Shown in pieces: positions 54,672 through 63,485 of a stretch of 64,000 nt of DNA; within the stretch, counting starts at the first letter, position 1; each line of letters begins with the position of its first letter. Origin of the DNA: Spirochaetaceae bacterium. Its GTDB lineage: Bacteria > Spirochaetota > Spirochaetia > DSM-27196 > PWMO01. The DNA lies in the NCBI GenBank assembly GCA_007693325.1, contig REDW01000081.1, positions 1-64,000 of the forward strand. Reading direction: 5' to 3'. The position numbers were made by a program, and so were the translations under genes. A model generated the notes under the pieces. The model made no database searches and was not told the origin of the DNA. It saw only the letters and a list, made by a program, of their open reading frames with translations.

Positions 54672-55406
54672 TCAGTCACCAATCAGCGAAATGAGGCGTT
54701 GAGATCGGCGTTCTCCGTAGGTAGCAACGTCAAGTTTCTGTAAACCTGATAGAGCAAGGATCTGATCGGCACGCGCAGCCAGTTCATCCTCACCGTTGGC
54801 GGCCAGGTTCCCCGGCGGCACCGCAACCACATTGGACTCTGCCAGAAGAGCCCTACGGCCGCCGCAACAGGCGTACAGATCTATCCGGTAATAGGTACCC
54901 TGCTGGGGCAGATGAATGTACCACGACGAGTCAGACGGCTGCACCGGAATATCAAACGATGCCACCGGTTCAACAGTGGTGCGGTGATTGACGCCGGTGT
55001 GCGCGTCTACCTCTACTACGCACAGCAGCAACTCTTCGAAATCATCGTCATCGATGAACTCCTGCAGCGTTCCATCGTGCAGGTCCCAGTAGGTAAAGGC
55101 CCACGCCGGATCACGCAGCATGAGCACAATGCGCGTCTCATTGTACGACTCGGGAAGCGATACCTCTTCGCCCGGCGGCGGAGATTGCGAAAACGCAGCG
55201 GCGCCGAGCAGATCGTACTTCATCTGTTCAATGCGGATCGGGTGGTTGTCCAGCCACTCGCGCTCCAGTTCGGTCTCTTCCAGCTCTTCGGCAATCAACT
55301 CAACCAGCTCCGCTTTGGCGATACCATCTCTCACTTCAAGCTCGTGGACATGAGCAAAATCGAGAAGCGTTTGGATCGGCATTTCCGCCAGCTGCTGCCT
55401 GATCAT
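54672..55406 (-). CDS. DUF4912 protein
   Basis: The 244-residue product has a short N-terminal helical segment (MPIQTLLDFAHVHELEVRDGIAKAELVELI) of the SAP/Rho-N type. A beta-rich DUF4912 domain follows (RIVLMLRDPAWAFTYWDLHDGTLQEF ... SFDIPVQPSDSSWYIHLPQQGTYYRIDLYACCG), which has the look of a carbohydrate-binding or Ig-like fold. DUF4912 genes often accompany GH57 branching enzymes, as here, 32 bases upstream. Function is not established. The ATG at 55406 has no ribosome-binding site but lies nine bases after a possible -10. Confidence 0.85.
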   Translation of the reverse strand: MIRQQLAEMPIQTLLDFAHVHELEVRDGIAKAELVELIAEELEETELEREWLDNHPIRIEQMKYDLLGAAAFSQSPPPGEEVSLPESYNETRIVLMLRDPAWAFTYWDLHDGTLQEFIDDDDFEELLLCVVEVDAHTGVNHRTTVEPVASFDIPVQPSDSSWYIHLPQQGTYYRIDLYACCGGRRALLAESNVVAVPPGNLAANGEDELAARADQILALSGLQKLDVATYGERRSQRLISLIGD

Positions 55407-55415
55407 GGTAGAGGT

Positions 55416-55445
55416 ATGGTACGGAAAAGCTCCGAGGGATGTCAA
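55416..55445 (-). promoter_or_regulatory. Candidate promoter of the DUF4912-GH57 pair
   Basis: TTGACA and TACCAT lie 18 bases apart. A start 6-8 bases later would fall one to three bases before the ATG, so the mRNA could be leaderless, in agreement with the missing ribosome-binding site. The -10 match is only 4 of 6. Confidence 0.45.
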
Positions 55446-55466
55446 GACTGCCGTGGCAGCGGCGAT

Positions 55467-56312
55467 TCAAGCAGGCTTACGCGCCAGAATTGCGCAAACA
55501 TCACCGACATTGAGCGCCTTTGCCAGGCGGTCCGCGGGGCGCTTGAGCGGCTGCAAAGCGCTGCCGGCCGCCAGCCCGCCCCAACTGCGCTTGCGCACTA
55601 CCGAGAACCCCAACTCACGCATCAGGCGCATCAGCTGACCGCTGGAGAACAGGTTGACGTGATCGGCAATGGCTGATCTCCAGCGGCTGCCGAACAGCCG
55701 CGCCTGAAATCCGCTGCGATCCGGCGTAACGATCACAGCCAGGCCCCCGGGACACAGCAGTTGGTAAATGCGCTGCAGGAAGATCCGTGGATCGGGAACG
55801 TGCTCGATGACGTGCGACGTGTGGACCACAGCGCACGAGCCTTCGGCAAGCGGCGCACTCTCAACCGGCCCCACATGAACCGGAACGGACCGACGCTCTA
55901 TGGCGTATCTGGCTGCCGGCTCGCATATCTCGATTCCCTGTACCCGCCAGCCGCGCCGGTACATGTTCTGCAGCAGCACGCCGGTCGCACAACCGAGATC
56001 CAGAAACAGGCCGCGCTCGCGCAGTAGCTGCTCGTGAGCGAAGAAGTCGAGGTCCTGCAACCCCTTGTGCATGAGCTGGTAAAACTGCTCGGCGTTATCG
56101 AGTTCATACTGGAAGTACTCGTAGTCGTAACGCAGTTCCAGATCATCGGACAGCGGCTGTGGGTTCTGATAGACGTGACCACAGCGGCGGCAGCGCACAA
56201 AGCTGAAGTCGCCACAATCCCAGTACGGCGCCGCTGAGTCGACGCCGCAGACAGCACACGGACGAGACGCCAGCCGTTCGTCCTGCGCCGGGCGCTTGGA
56301 AAAGGTCTTCAT
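55467..56312 (-). CDS. Class I SAM-dependent methyltransferase with N-terminal zinc ribbon
   Basis: The 281-residue product has an N-terminal CAVC ... CRRCGHVYQNP pair (four Cys, zinc-ribbon-like) followed by the SAM-binding motif LFLDLGCATGVLLQNM. Later motifs are SHVIEHVPDPRIFLQRIYQLLCPGGLAVIVTPD and VNLFSSGQLMRLMRELGFSVV. This arrangement is usual for methyltransferases acting on sugars, lipids or small molecules. The substrate is unknown. It is followed by a small CTGCC/GGCAG hairpin. Confidence 0.85.
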   Translation of the reverse strand: MKTFSKRPAQDERLASRPCAVCGVDSAAPYWDCGDFSFVRCRRCGHVYQNPQPLSDDLELRYDYEYFQYELDNAEQFYQLMHKGLQDLDFFAHEQLLRERGLFLDLGCATGVLLQNMYRRGWRVQGIEICEPAARYAIERRSVPVHVGPVESAPLAEGSCAVVHTSHVIEHVPDPRIFLQRIYQLLCPGGLAVIVTPDRSGFQARLFGSRWRSAIADHVNLFSSGQLMRLMRELGFSVVRKRSWGGLAAGSALQPLKRPADRLAKALNVGDVCAILARKPA

Positions 56313-56342
56313 AGGCAGAACCTCTTCATACCTTCACCGCGT

Positions 56343-57233
56343 TCACATCTCCTGATGCACGCTCTGGACTGTGATGCTGCGCTGGACGGCGTTGCCGGAG
56401 AAGTCGCGCACGCGAATGCGTACTGTGCTCGGCTCATCACTCACTTCAATGGTTCCCAGATCGACCAGCCTGTCACCGCGGTATAACTGATCGGCGGTAT
56501 GACTGCCACCGAGCAGCAGGCGCCCATCGCGTCCCTGCACCGTTTCAAACACGATCCGCCGCAGCTCGCGCTCATCCTGCGCTACCACGACCTCGTACGG
56601 TGCCAGGATCTGTAGAAACGCCGCCTCTGCACTGGGATCGTACAGTTCGGCCAGCAGCCTTACGCTACCTTCAGCACTTATCAGTGTCTGTTCGGCGGCT
56701 TGCTGCTGCTCTCCGTTGTACTCGAGCACAATTGCATCGAGCACCGGATTGCGGGCATCCGGCCGTTCCGGCAGGATCAGCAGCGGATTGACAAAGGCAT
56801 CGAGTTCCTCATCGATGATCTGAAAGATAGTCTGCGGACCCAGAGCGTATCCCGAGCTGCCGACGCGCGCCAGCGGCTGCGACCCAGACAGCAGCCGCTG
56901 CTGCGGCCCGTTGTCCAGCTGCGCCAGGTTTGCGTAGACGGTGCGGAAACCTCCTTCATGATGCAGCACAATGAAATTCCCCAGCGGGTGCGAGAAGCGG
57001 CTGCCGTCAAAGCGGAACACCAGCTCTCCGTCGCTGGCCGGATAGACGTATTCGGCGCCACCGCTGATGATTACCCCGTGCGAGAAATCTCCGTAGTGCA
57101 GCTGCCCGAAGGTGGTGGAAAGCACTCCGTCTTCAACCGGCCACTGCCAGGCGTACAGCGATGCCGCAGCCACTGCCAGGGCCAGGGTCAGGGCCAGCAC
57201 TGCTACGCCGTGCCTGCTTCCAGCGGCAGCCAT
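56343..57233 (-). CDS. Degenerate LytM/M23-domain protein
   Basis: The 296-residue product has a signal-anchor start (GVAVLALTLALAVAAASLYAW) and a domain with the outline of M23 LytM peptidases: VLSTTFGQLHYGDFSHGVIISG, VYPASDGELVF, GNFIVLHHEGGFRTVYANL, SGYALGPQTIFQIIDEELDAFVNPL. The metal-binding HxxxD and HxH are not kept (HGVII; QTI where HLH is expected). It is therefore probably not an active endopeptidase but an EnvC/NlpD-like activator or structural protein. The last third is beta-rich. It starts two bases after the propeller gene ends. Confidence 0.8.
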   Translation of the reverse strand: MAAAGSRHGVAVLALTLALAVAAASLYAWQWPVEDGVLSTTFGQLHYGDFSHGVIISGGAEYVYPASDGELVFRFDGSRFSHPLGNFIVLHHEGGFRTVYANLAQLDNGPQQRLLSGSQPLARVGSSGYALGPQTIFQIIDEELDAFVNPLLILPERPDARNPVLDAIVLEYNGEQQQAAEQTLISAEGSVRLLAELYDPSAEAAFLQILAPYEVVVAQDERELRRIVFETVQGRDGRLLLGGSHTADQLYRGDRLVDLGTIEVSDEPSTVRIRVRDFSGNAVQRSITVQSVHQEM

Positions 57234-57235
57234 CG

Positions 57236-58321
57236 CTAACCTCGCTCCAGCCGGTAGGATGCCACCCGGTCCTGGACACCAAGCAGCAGATTCCTGCCGT
57301 CAACCCGTACAAACGTGTCCCCGTGTGGTAGCGGTAACCGGATGATCGGTCTGGAGTACGGCGGCTGCAGCAGAAGCATTGCGTCTTCGTCACGTGTAAT
57401 GACCGCCAGCAACTGCATCTCGGGGATGTCGGCAAATCCGGACACAGCACCGTCCAGCGGCAGCTCAAATCGCCTACGGCTGCCGATCCGCAGTCCGCCA
57501 AGACCGTCGCGCTGCTCCCACAGCAGGGTTCGGTCCGAGAACGCGAATTGCAGCAGCAGCGGGCGGCGCAGCGAATCCGGCAGTTCAAGCTCAGTGCTGA
57601 GCTCGTAGCCAGTTTCGCTGCGCTCAAAAAGCGCAACACGCTGGGGATCGATGTCGAGTACCGCTGCCGCCAGCGCGGCGTCCGAGGACAGCGCCGCTGC
57701 GGCTACTACCGGCAATCTGCCGGAGCGCGAACGGTACTGCAGCAGCTCGCCGCCGCTTTGATCCAGCGCGATCAGGCGTCCGTCAATGGCGCCAATCAGG
57801 GTCACATCGGCGGCAGCGTCAATCGCGCTAAACGCAGCCGGAACCGAATATCGCCACAGGCGCGCGCCGTCGCTACGCCATTGCGAGACAGTAACTCCGT
57901 CGGGATGCAGCAGAACGCTAAGCTCTCCCAGAAACAGCGGGTAACCCTCGGCGTCAATGGTACCGATGATGGAGCCGGCGGGATCCTGAATAACCACGGT
58001 CTGAGACACCTCAGAGTAGTTGGCAAACCGGTTGTCGGTCAGTGTGACGTCGTAGAGCACCGCTTCAGACAGCAGCAGCGTGCCATCGCGGTCCAGGTAG
58101 CCGAAGCGATCGCCCAGGCGGAACGCTCGCGCGCTACCGCTCTGTTGCCGTCCGGCGCCCTGCGCGTTGTTGCCGGCAGGCGCCGCCGGGCTGACGTCAC
58201 TCACCCACTGCGGCAGAAGCTGAAGCTCTTGCCCGGTGCCGCGCGGAAATCCCAACAGATAAACTGCCAGCAGAACCAGCAGCAACACGCCGGATATGCG
58301 TTTAGGTTTAGACTGTCTCAT
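57236..58321 (-). CDS. Membrane-anchored beta-propeller-like protein, unknown function
   Basis: The 361-residue product has one N-terminal membrane helix (GVLLLVLLAVYLLGF). The exported part has repeated short beta blades (GYLDRDGTLLLSEAVLYDVTLTD; IGTIDAEGYPLFLGELSVLLHPDGVTVSQWRSDGARLWRYSV; ALDQSGGELLQYRSR), resembling PQQ/WD40-like propellers. No catalytic motif is visible. It is operonic with the degenerate LytM protein (two-base gap), suggesting a joint envelope role. Confidence 0.75.
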   Translation of the reverse strand: MRQSKPKRISGVLLLVLLAVYLLGFPRGTGQELQLLPQWVSDVSPAAPAGNNAQGAGRQQSGSARAFRLGDRFGYLDRDGTLLLSEAVLYDVTLTDNRFANYSEVSQTVVIQDPAGSIIGTIDAEGYPLFLGELSVLLHPDGVTVSQWRSDGARLWRYSVPAAFSAIDAAADVTLIGAIDGRLIALDQSGGELLQYRSRSGRLPVVAAAALSSDAALAAAVLDIDPQRVALFERSETGYELSTELELPDSLRRPLLLQFAFSDRTLLWEQRDGLGGLRIGSRRRFELPLDGAVSGFADIPEMQLLAVITRDEDAMLLLQPPYSRPIIRLPLPHGDTFVRVDGRNLLLGVQDRVASYRLERG

Positions 58322-58330
58322 TGGCTCAAC

Positions 58331-59140
58331 TCACGCCTCGCTCTTCTCCATCGCCTTGCGCTCGTCGGTTTCCATCTTGGATTTCCAGACGTCGATCTTC
58401 TTCTTGATTACGTCTGATTGCTGCGACTCTCCCAGCATGATGTGAATGCGCCGCAACGCCGCAAGGTAGGCAATAGCCAGTTTGAAGTCATCGATGCGAA
58501 GCGTAGTCAGTTCGTATTTCTCGCGGTAGCGATCGGCAGCGCGCTGAAGGAGCTCTTTGGCCAGATTAAGGTGTCCGACGCGCGCCTCGTAGCCCTCGAC
58601 CCTGGGGTCCATCCCGGCTATCACGGTCTTCATATTGATCAGGTTCTTGGTAACCGTTGCGAAGCGCCCCTCGAGCTCGACAAACGACCAGCGCCATTTG
58701 CTGTTGTCACCAAAATCATCTTCCACCGACTGGATCGTGAATCCGAGCTTGCGCACCAGCGCGAATCGGCGCGAATCGTGATAATCAACGATCATCTCCA
58801 GGTGTTCACGGTAATCCGAGTACGGCGCGTCGATAAACCCGGTAACCACCTGCTCCATGAAGATGATGCTCTGATAGCAGCTCTTGCGCGCATCGTTGAG
58901 AAACGCATCGTTCTTGACGCCCAACAGAGCTACCGAGATGCGGTTCAACAACAGATAGTACGAGGCCAGGTTCAGGCGATCATCGGCCAGGGTGATGCGC
59001 TTGTAGTGGGCACCGTTGTTGTCGCCGGGCAGAGTTTGCAGAATCTTCTTTTCCTGCTGCAGGTACTGTTCGATACGCTGTTTATACTCTCTGACTTTTT
59101 CCGAGTAACGCTGCTTTGCCTCGTTGGAGATCTTGGCCAT
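58331..59140 (-). CDS. Conserved-looking helical cytoplasmic protein, unknown function
   Basis: The 269-residue product is almost entirely alpha-helical and charged, with no signal or membrane segment (MAKISNEAKQRYSEKVREYKQRIEQYLQQEKKIL ...). The composition and even length of helices suggest a scaffold or TPR-like bundle. I recall similar spirochaete proteins of unknown function, but not with certainty. GGAGGG is upstream. It lies six bases after recN. Confidence 0.75.
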   Translation of the reverse strand: MAKISNEAKQRYSEKVREYKQRIEQYLQQEKKILQTLPGDNNGAHYKRITLADDRLNLASYYLLLNRISVALLGVKNDAFLNDARKSCYQSIIFMEQVVTGFIDAPYSDYREHLEMIVDYHDSRRFALVRKLGFTIQSVEDDFGDNSKWRWSFVELEGRFATVTKNLINMKTVIAGMDPRVEGYEARVGHLNLAKELLQRAADRYREKYELTTLRIDDFKLAIAYLAALRRIHIMLGESQQSDVIKKKIDVWKSKMETDERKAMEKSEA

Positions 59141-59146
59141 ACGCAG

Positions 59147-60838
59147 CTACCGCCCTCCGCCGTACTTTGCCAGCAGCTCTTCGGCGTGCGTGCGCGATGT
59201 CTTGCCGGTCCTGTCGCCGGCCAGCATGCGAGCGATCTCCTCTATACGCTGGTCGCCATCGATCTGGTCAATGCGGGTAACCGTCCTGTCGTCCCTGGGC
59301 GCCTTCTCCACCTTGATATGATTATCGGCGCGAACGGCAATCGATGCAAGGTGTGTTATGCACAGCACCTGCTTGTAGCGCGACAGCTGGTGCAGGTGCG
59401 TGCCAACGGCAATGGCCACCTCGCCGCCGATGCCGGCGTCGATTTCATCGAACACCAGCGACTGAATGTGGTCGTTCTGTGCCAGTACGGTCTTGATTGC
59501 CAGCATCACGCGCGAGATCTCGCCGCCGGAGGCAATATCCTTGAGCTCCTTCAGCGGTTCACCCTGGTTGGCGGCAATGCGGAACGAGACAAGGTCCAGG
59601 CCGCTGGCGCCGCAGCTGGGCTTACCCGAAGCAGACTCGCGCGGCTCGACCGCCACGCTGAAACGCGCCTTCGCCATTCCCAGAGTATTGATGATAGCCT
59701 CGATACTCCCGCCGAGCTGTTCAGCAGCACGCTTGCGCTCGGCGGATATCTGGCGTGCCGCGGACAAAAGCGCGCGCTCGCCGTCGCTGATCTGCCGCTG
59801 CAAAGCGGCCTTGTCGTCTTCCCAGGTCTCCAGACTCGACAGTTGCTGCTGAGCCTCCTGCAGATAATCCAGCACATCGGCAACCGTGGCCCCGTATTTC
59901 TTCTCCAGGCGATGAATCAGTGCCAGCCGCTCCTCGCATTGCTCAAGGCGTTCCGAACTGTAATTGACCGTAGACTGATAATCGCGCACCGACTCCACGA
60001 CATCCTCGAGTTCGAAGAACAGATCATCCAGGCGCTTGGCCTGAGCGCTGAGACTGTCATCGATCTGCACCACCGTGTCCATCTCGTGCCGCGCGGCGCG
60101 TACCTGTCCAACGGCACCGCCGCGATTCTCGGCAAGCCGGTCGTAGATCTGGTCAAGCGCACCAAACAGCTTCTCGTGCTGTGACAGGATCCGTTTCTCG
60201 TTCTCGAGCTGCTCTTCTTCCTCGGCGCGCAGCGCGGCGGCTTCAATCTCACGCACCGCGAATTCCAGAATATCCATCTCGCGCTGGCGTTCGCGCTCGC
60301 TGGCCAGCATGCGATCGTAGCGCTTCTTCAGCCCCGAGAGATCACTGAACTGCTGGCCGAGCTGCACCACGCGCTGTTCGATGCCGGCATAGCGGTCGAG
60401 CAGTATCCGATGCTGCTCAGCCACCAGCAGCGACTGATGTTCGTGCTGCCCGTGGAGGTCAAAGATCAAACCGCTGAGCTCTTCGAGATCCGCGCGTGTC
60501 ACCGGTGCGTTTTGAACGTAGATCGATCCGCGTCCGGCGCGCTTGACCGTTCGCCGTACTATTACCGCATCGTCTTCGGGCTCGACCCCGTGTTCGGCTA
60601 ACCACGTCAGCGCCTCGCTGTTGCCGCGCAGGTTGAACACCGCGGAGACCAGCGTTTCATCGGCCCCGGTGCGAATAGCGCCGGTATCGGCGCGCGCGCC
60701 GTGCAGCAGACTGAGCGCACCGGCCAGGATAGATTTGCCGGCCCCGGTCTCTCCGGTCAGTACGTTGAAGCCCGATGTGAAATTGATCACCAGCCGGTCA
60801 ATCAAGGCGTAGTTCTGAATGCTGAACTCTTCAAGCAT
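59147..60838 (-). CDS. recN: DNA repair protein RecN
   Basis: The 563-residue SMC-like ATPase has Walker A LTGETGAGKSILAGALSLL near the N-terminus, long coiled coils, and the C-terminal ABC signature and Walker B (ASGGEISRVMLAIKTVLA ... LVFDEIDAGIGGEVA). It acts in double-strand break repair. Its start overlaps the end of nadK by eight bases, a gene pair common in bacteria. Confidence 0.96.
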   Translation of the reverse strand: MLEEFSIQNYALIDRLVINFTSGFNVLTGETGAGKSILAGALSLLHGARADTGAIRTGADETLVSAVFNLRGNSEALTWLAEHGVEPEDDAVIVRRTVKRAGRGSIYVQNAPVTRADLEELSGLIFDLHGQHEHQSLLVAEQHRILLDRYAGIEQRVVQLGQQFSDLSGLKKRYDRMLASERERQREMDILEFAVREIEAAALRAEEEEQLENEKRILSQHEKLFGALDQIYDRLAENRGGAVGQVRAARHEMDTVVQIDDSLSAQAKRLDDLFFELEDVVESVRDYQSTVNYSSERLEQCEERLALIHRLEKKYGATVADVLDYLQEAQQQLSSLETWEDDKAALQRQISDGERALLSAARQISAERKRAAEQLGGSIEAIINTLGMAKARFSVAVEPRESASGKPSCGASGLDLVSFRIAANQGEPLKELKDIASGGEISRVMLAIKTVLAQNDHIQSLVFDEIDAGIGGEVAIAVGTHLHQLSRYKQVLCITHLASIAVRADNHIKVEKAPRDDRTVTRIDQIDGDQRIEEIARMLAGDRTGKTSRTHAEELLAKYGGGR

Positions 60839-61685
60839 CGGGACCTCCCGACCAGTTGAGTTTGCTGCGTAGCACCTCGTAAAACGTACGTTTGTTGGAG
60901 CGGATGATGTAGGCCTTGCGCGATGCCGTGCGTACCGTGATGCGGTCGCCGGGTTCCAGCTGCAGCTCGGACTGACCGTCTACGGTCATCATGACCGAGG
61001 TACGCTGATCATCGTCAACCGACATTGTAACAACCTCATCCGGCGGCAATACAATTGGCCGATGCGACAACGTAAACGGGCAGATCGGGTTGAGGATCAA
61101 CGCGTCCATTTCCGGGTACAGGATCGGCCCGCCGGCGGCCGCCGAATAGGCGGTTGACCCGGTTGGGGTTGCTACGATCATGCCGTCAGCACGGTAGCGC
61201 CCCAGCGACGCCTCACGCAGCCGGACGGTAAGCTTGACGATCTTTGAGATACCGGCGGCGGACACTACCGCATCATTCAGGCCAATGTAAGCCGCAATCT
61301 TGCGGCCGTTGCGTTCAACACTGACATCTATCAGCAACCGCGGCCCGGCTTCGATCTGTCCGTTGCGGTAGCGCTCAAACGCGTCACGCCACTCGTCCTG
61401 GGTTACCTCGGTGATGAACCCAAAATCCCCCAGGTTGACCGGCAGAATTGGTATCTCGCGTGCACACACGATCCGCGAACTGTAAAGCACTGTGCCGTCT
61501 CCACCCAGTGAGATTGCAAGATCGTAGTGATCAAGTTCAGGATCGGCGGTCTTGCCGCGGAAACCGAACGCAACAACCTCGATGCCCTGTTGCTCCAGAT
61601 AGTCACGGATCTCTTCGGTAATGCGTTCAGCGTGAGGCTTGGACAGGTTGGCAATAACCAGTACGCTCTTGATATTGAATTTCAT
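60831..61685 (-). CDS. nadK: NAD kinase
   Basis: The 284-residue product has the diagnostic SLGGDGTVLYSSR and NLGDFGFITEV motifs, GRYRADGMIVATPTGSTAYSAAAGGPI and PICPFTLSHRPIVLP. It phosphorylates NAD to NADP. A good promoter lies directly upstream, and the leader is about 13 bases with no strong ribosome-binding site. Confidence 0.97.
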   Translation of the reverse strand: MKFNIKSVLVIANLSKPHAERITEEIRDYLEQQGIEVVAFGFRGKTADPELDHYDLAISLGGDGTVLYSSRIVCAREIPILPVNLGDFGFITEVTQDEWRDAFERYRNGQIEAGPRLLIDVSVERNGRKIAAYIGLNDAVVSAAGISKIVKLTVRLREASLGRYRADGMIVATPTGSTAYSAAAGGPILYPEMDALILNPICPFTLSHRPIVLPPDEVVTMSVDDDQRTSVMMTVDGQSELQLEPGDRITVRTASRKAYIIRSNKRTFYEVLRSKLNWSGGPDA

Positions 61686-61704
61686 CGGGGGTGGCCGTCC
61701 TTGT

Positions 61705-61733
61705 ACTATATATACAGCCGCTTCTGTTGTAAA
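61705..61733 (-). promoter_or_regulatory. Promoter of the nadK-recN operon
   Basis: TTTACA and TATAGT are separated by exactly 17 bases on the minus strand, with an extended TATATATA stretch at the -10. The predicted start is near 61698. Confidence 0.8.
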
Positions 61734-61755
61734 GATTCACGTCCAGCGCACTTTT

Positions 61756-62886
61756 TTACGGAATGGTCGACAGTACCTTCTGAACCAACGCAACCTCGTC
61801 CTTTTTCAGCATCGGATAGAGCGGAAACAGCAGACAACGCAGCAGAAAGCTGCGAGCGTTCGGCAGTAACGCCTCCTGCGGCAATGATGCATCGCCAACG
61901 TGGTCAACTGCCTCGACCGCCGGGGCAGCCGCGTTGGGATTGGCGGCGGCATCTCCGGCGACCGTATCGGCGGCAGCGCCGCTGCGGCCGAGAATCGAAT
62001 CGGCAAACGCCGGCACGACCTCGACTCCCTTCTTGCCGGCATAGCCGATGACGTCCCTGGCACCGGTTTCTACGAAAACCGGATACGAAAAAAAGACATT
62101 ATCACCTTCTGCGTGCTGAACCGGCGTTCTGTGATGTGACTGCGCGGTACTCTGGGCGTAGACAGCGGCAATCTCTCTGCGCCTCTGGTTCAAGCGCGGC
62201 ATTTCGAGTGCCTGGATCAATCCCAGCGCCGCGTTCATATCGGGAAGGAACACCTCGCTCGGCAGGCGCTGCACCACCGTCTTGAGCGCCGTGCGCTCCT
62301 TGCGCCCGCGAGCCAGCACGGCGGCCCCGCCGCCGGCGGTGACGATGTGTTGTGGCTCCAGACCACAGATGGTGTAGCGCCCTATCGACCCTGCAACCAG
62401 CCGGCCGCCGTCGGCCGCCGTCTCACAACCGGCACCCAGGCCCTGCGATACGTCCTCGATCAGCGGCAGACCCAATTCAGCCAGCTGCTCCAGATCGACG
62501 CAGTATCCCAGCGTCGAGGCCACCACAACCGCTGCCACGTCCTCGAGAGCCTTCAGTCTGTCCAGATCGATCACCGGACTGTTGGGGTCAACGTCAACGT
62601 AGACCGGCTCAAGCGCCAGCTCGACACAGACGTAGTGATAGACCCACGGCAGTAGCGGCGACAGGGCTACGCGTGCACCGGCTTGCAGTCCCAGGGCCCG
62701 CAACGCCAGCGCAATTGCACGCGGGTACTCGCGCAGAGCGTAGCCGCCAGCGGCGTGGAGATGCTCTGCCAGCACTTTGAGCAGCCGCTCGTTCAGTGTA
62801 GCCGGGCCGATCACATCACTGATGAGGCAGCCGAGAACAGAGTCCATATCTTTGCGCTTGATTGAAGGCTTGAATGTGGGAATCAT
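61756..62886 (-). CDS. DegT/DnrJ/EryC1-family protein lacking the PLP lysine
   Basis: The 376-residue product has the layout of sugar aminotransferases of the DegT family: VYVDVDPNSPVIDLDRLKAL, LIEDVSQGLGAG (the PLP-binding Asp and Gln), and GRYTICGLEPQHIVTAGGGAAVL. In the last motif the Lys that forms the Schiff base is replaced by His. An Ala/Asp-rich insertion (GRSGAAADTVAGDAAANPNAAAPAVEAV) lies near residue 305. It is probably not a normal aminotransferase. It follows cheW by 20 bases. Confidence 0.8.
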   Translation of the reverse strand: MIPTFKPSIKRKDMDSVLGCLISDVIGPATLNERLLKVLAEHLHAAGGYALREYPRAIALALRALGLQAGARVALSPLLPWVYHYVCVELALEPVYVDVDPNSPVIDLDRLKALEDVAAVVVASTLGYCVDLEQLAELGLPLIEDVSQGLGAGCETAADGGRLVAGSIGRYTICGLEPQHIVTAGGGAAVLARGRKERTALKTVVQRLPSEVFLPDMNAALGLIQALEMPRLNQRRREIAAVYAQSTAQSHHRTPVQHAEGDNVFFSYPVFVETGARDVIGYAGKKGVEVVPAFADSILGRSGAAADTVAGDAAANPNAAAPAVEAVDHVGDASLPQEALLPNARSFLLRCLLFPLYPMLKKDEVALVQKVLSTIP

Positions 62887-62906
62887 CGCTGCATGACGCG
62901 CCCGTG

Positions 62907-63389
62907 CTAGCGGCCGCCGATCTTCTCGAGTTCGTGCAGCTCCTTCAGATTGAACAGCCGCTGTACATCGAGAATGATGAGATAGCCCTCTTCCTGATGG
63001 ACTACACCACGGATATACTCAGCGCCGATTCCCGAGAGCATCTGCGGTGGCGGCTGAATATCCTTCAGCTGAACGGTAACCACGCGCGAAACTTTGTCAA
63101 TTATCACGGCCAGATGCGTGTCTTCTATGTTGATAATCACAAAGCCGGACAGCAGGAGATCCTCTTCGGACAGATCTGCAGATTTGAGGCGGAACCGTCG
63201 ATGCAGGTTGATAACCGGAATTATTTCACCACGAAGGTTGAAGATACCTTCGACGTAGTCGGGCGCATGCGGAATCGGGCGAACGTCCTCTACCTTGACG
63301 ATACCCTCCACCTCCATGATATCGACGCCGTACTGCTCAGCACCAAGTTGAAACGTTACCAGTTGTACGTGCGTCCCTTCCTCTGCCAT
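62907..63389 (-). CDS. cheW: Chemotaxis coupling protein CheW
   Basis: The 160-residue protein is a single CheW domain: LVTFQLGAEQYGVDIMEVEGIVKV, HAPDYVEGIFNLRGEIIPVINLHRRF, and IIDKVSRVVTVQLKDIQPPP ... YIRGVVHQEEGYLIILDVQRLF. It links receptors to CheA. I chose the ATG at 63389 with GGGAGGG upstream; the track's extra 20 residues lack support. No other che genes are adjacent. Confidence 0.95.
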   Translation of the reverse strand: MAEEGTHVQLVTFQLGAEQYGVDIMEVEGIVKVEDVRPIPHAPDYVEGIFNLRGEIIPVINLHRRFRLKSADLSEEDLLLSGFVIINIEDTHLAVIIDKVSRVVTVQLKDIQPPPQMLSGIGAEYIRGVVHQEEGYLIILDVQRLFNLKELHELEKIGGR

Positions 63390-63427
63390 GCACCCTCCCA
63401 CAATTCGGCTGCGCTCACAATACGGCA

Positions 63428-63466
63428 AGAGGCCCGTTTGTGCAAGCAAAGCACAGCCGGGCCTCT
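63428..63466 (-). terminator. Hairpin after the SNF-family symporter gene, possible terminator
   Basis: AGAGGCCCG pairs with CGGGCCTCT and an inner TGTGC pairs with GCACA, giving a strong two-part stem 20 bases after the symporter stop. No T run follows on either strand, so factor-independent termination is doubtful. Confidence 0.5.
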
Positions 63467-63485
63467 CGCTTGGTTTGCGTACAAA

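Noticed and set aside
58418-60184. 588-residue plus-strand ORF opposite recN
   Set aside because: Antisense shadow of recN and the helical unknown gene; GC-rich codon bias keeps this frame open.
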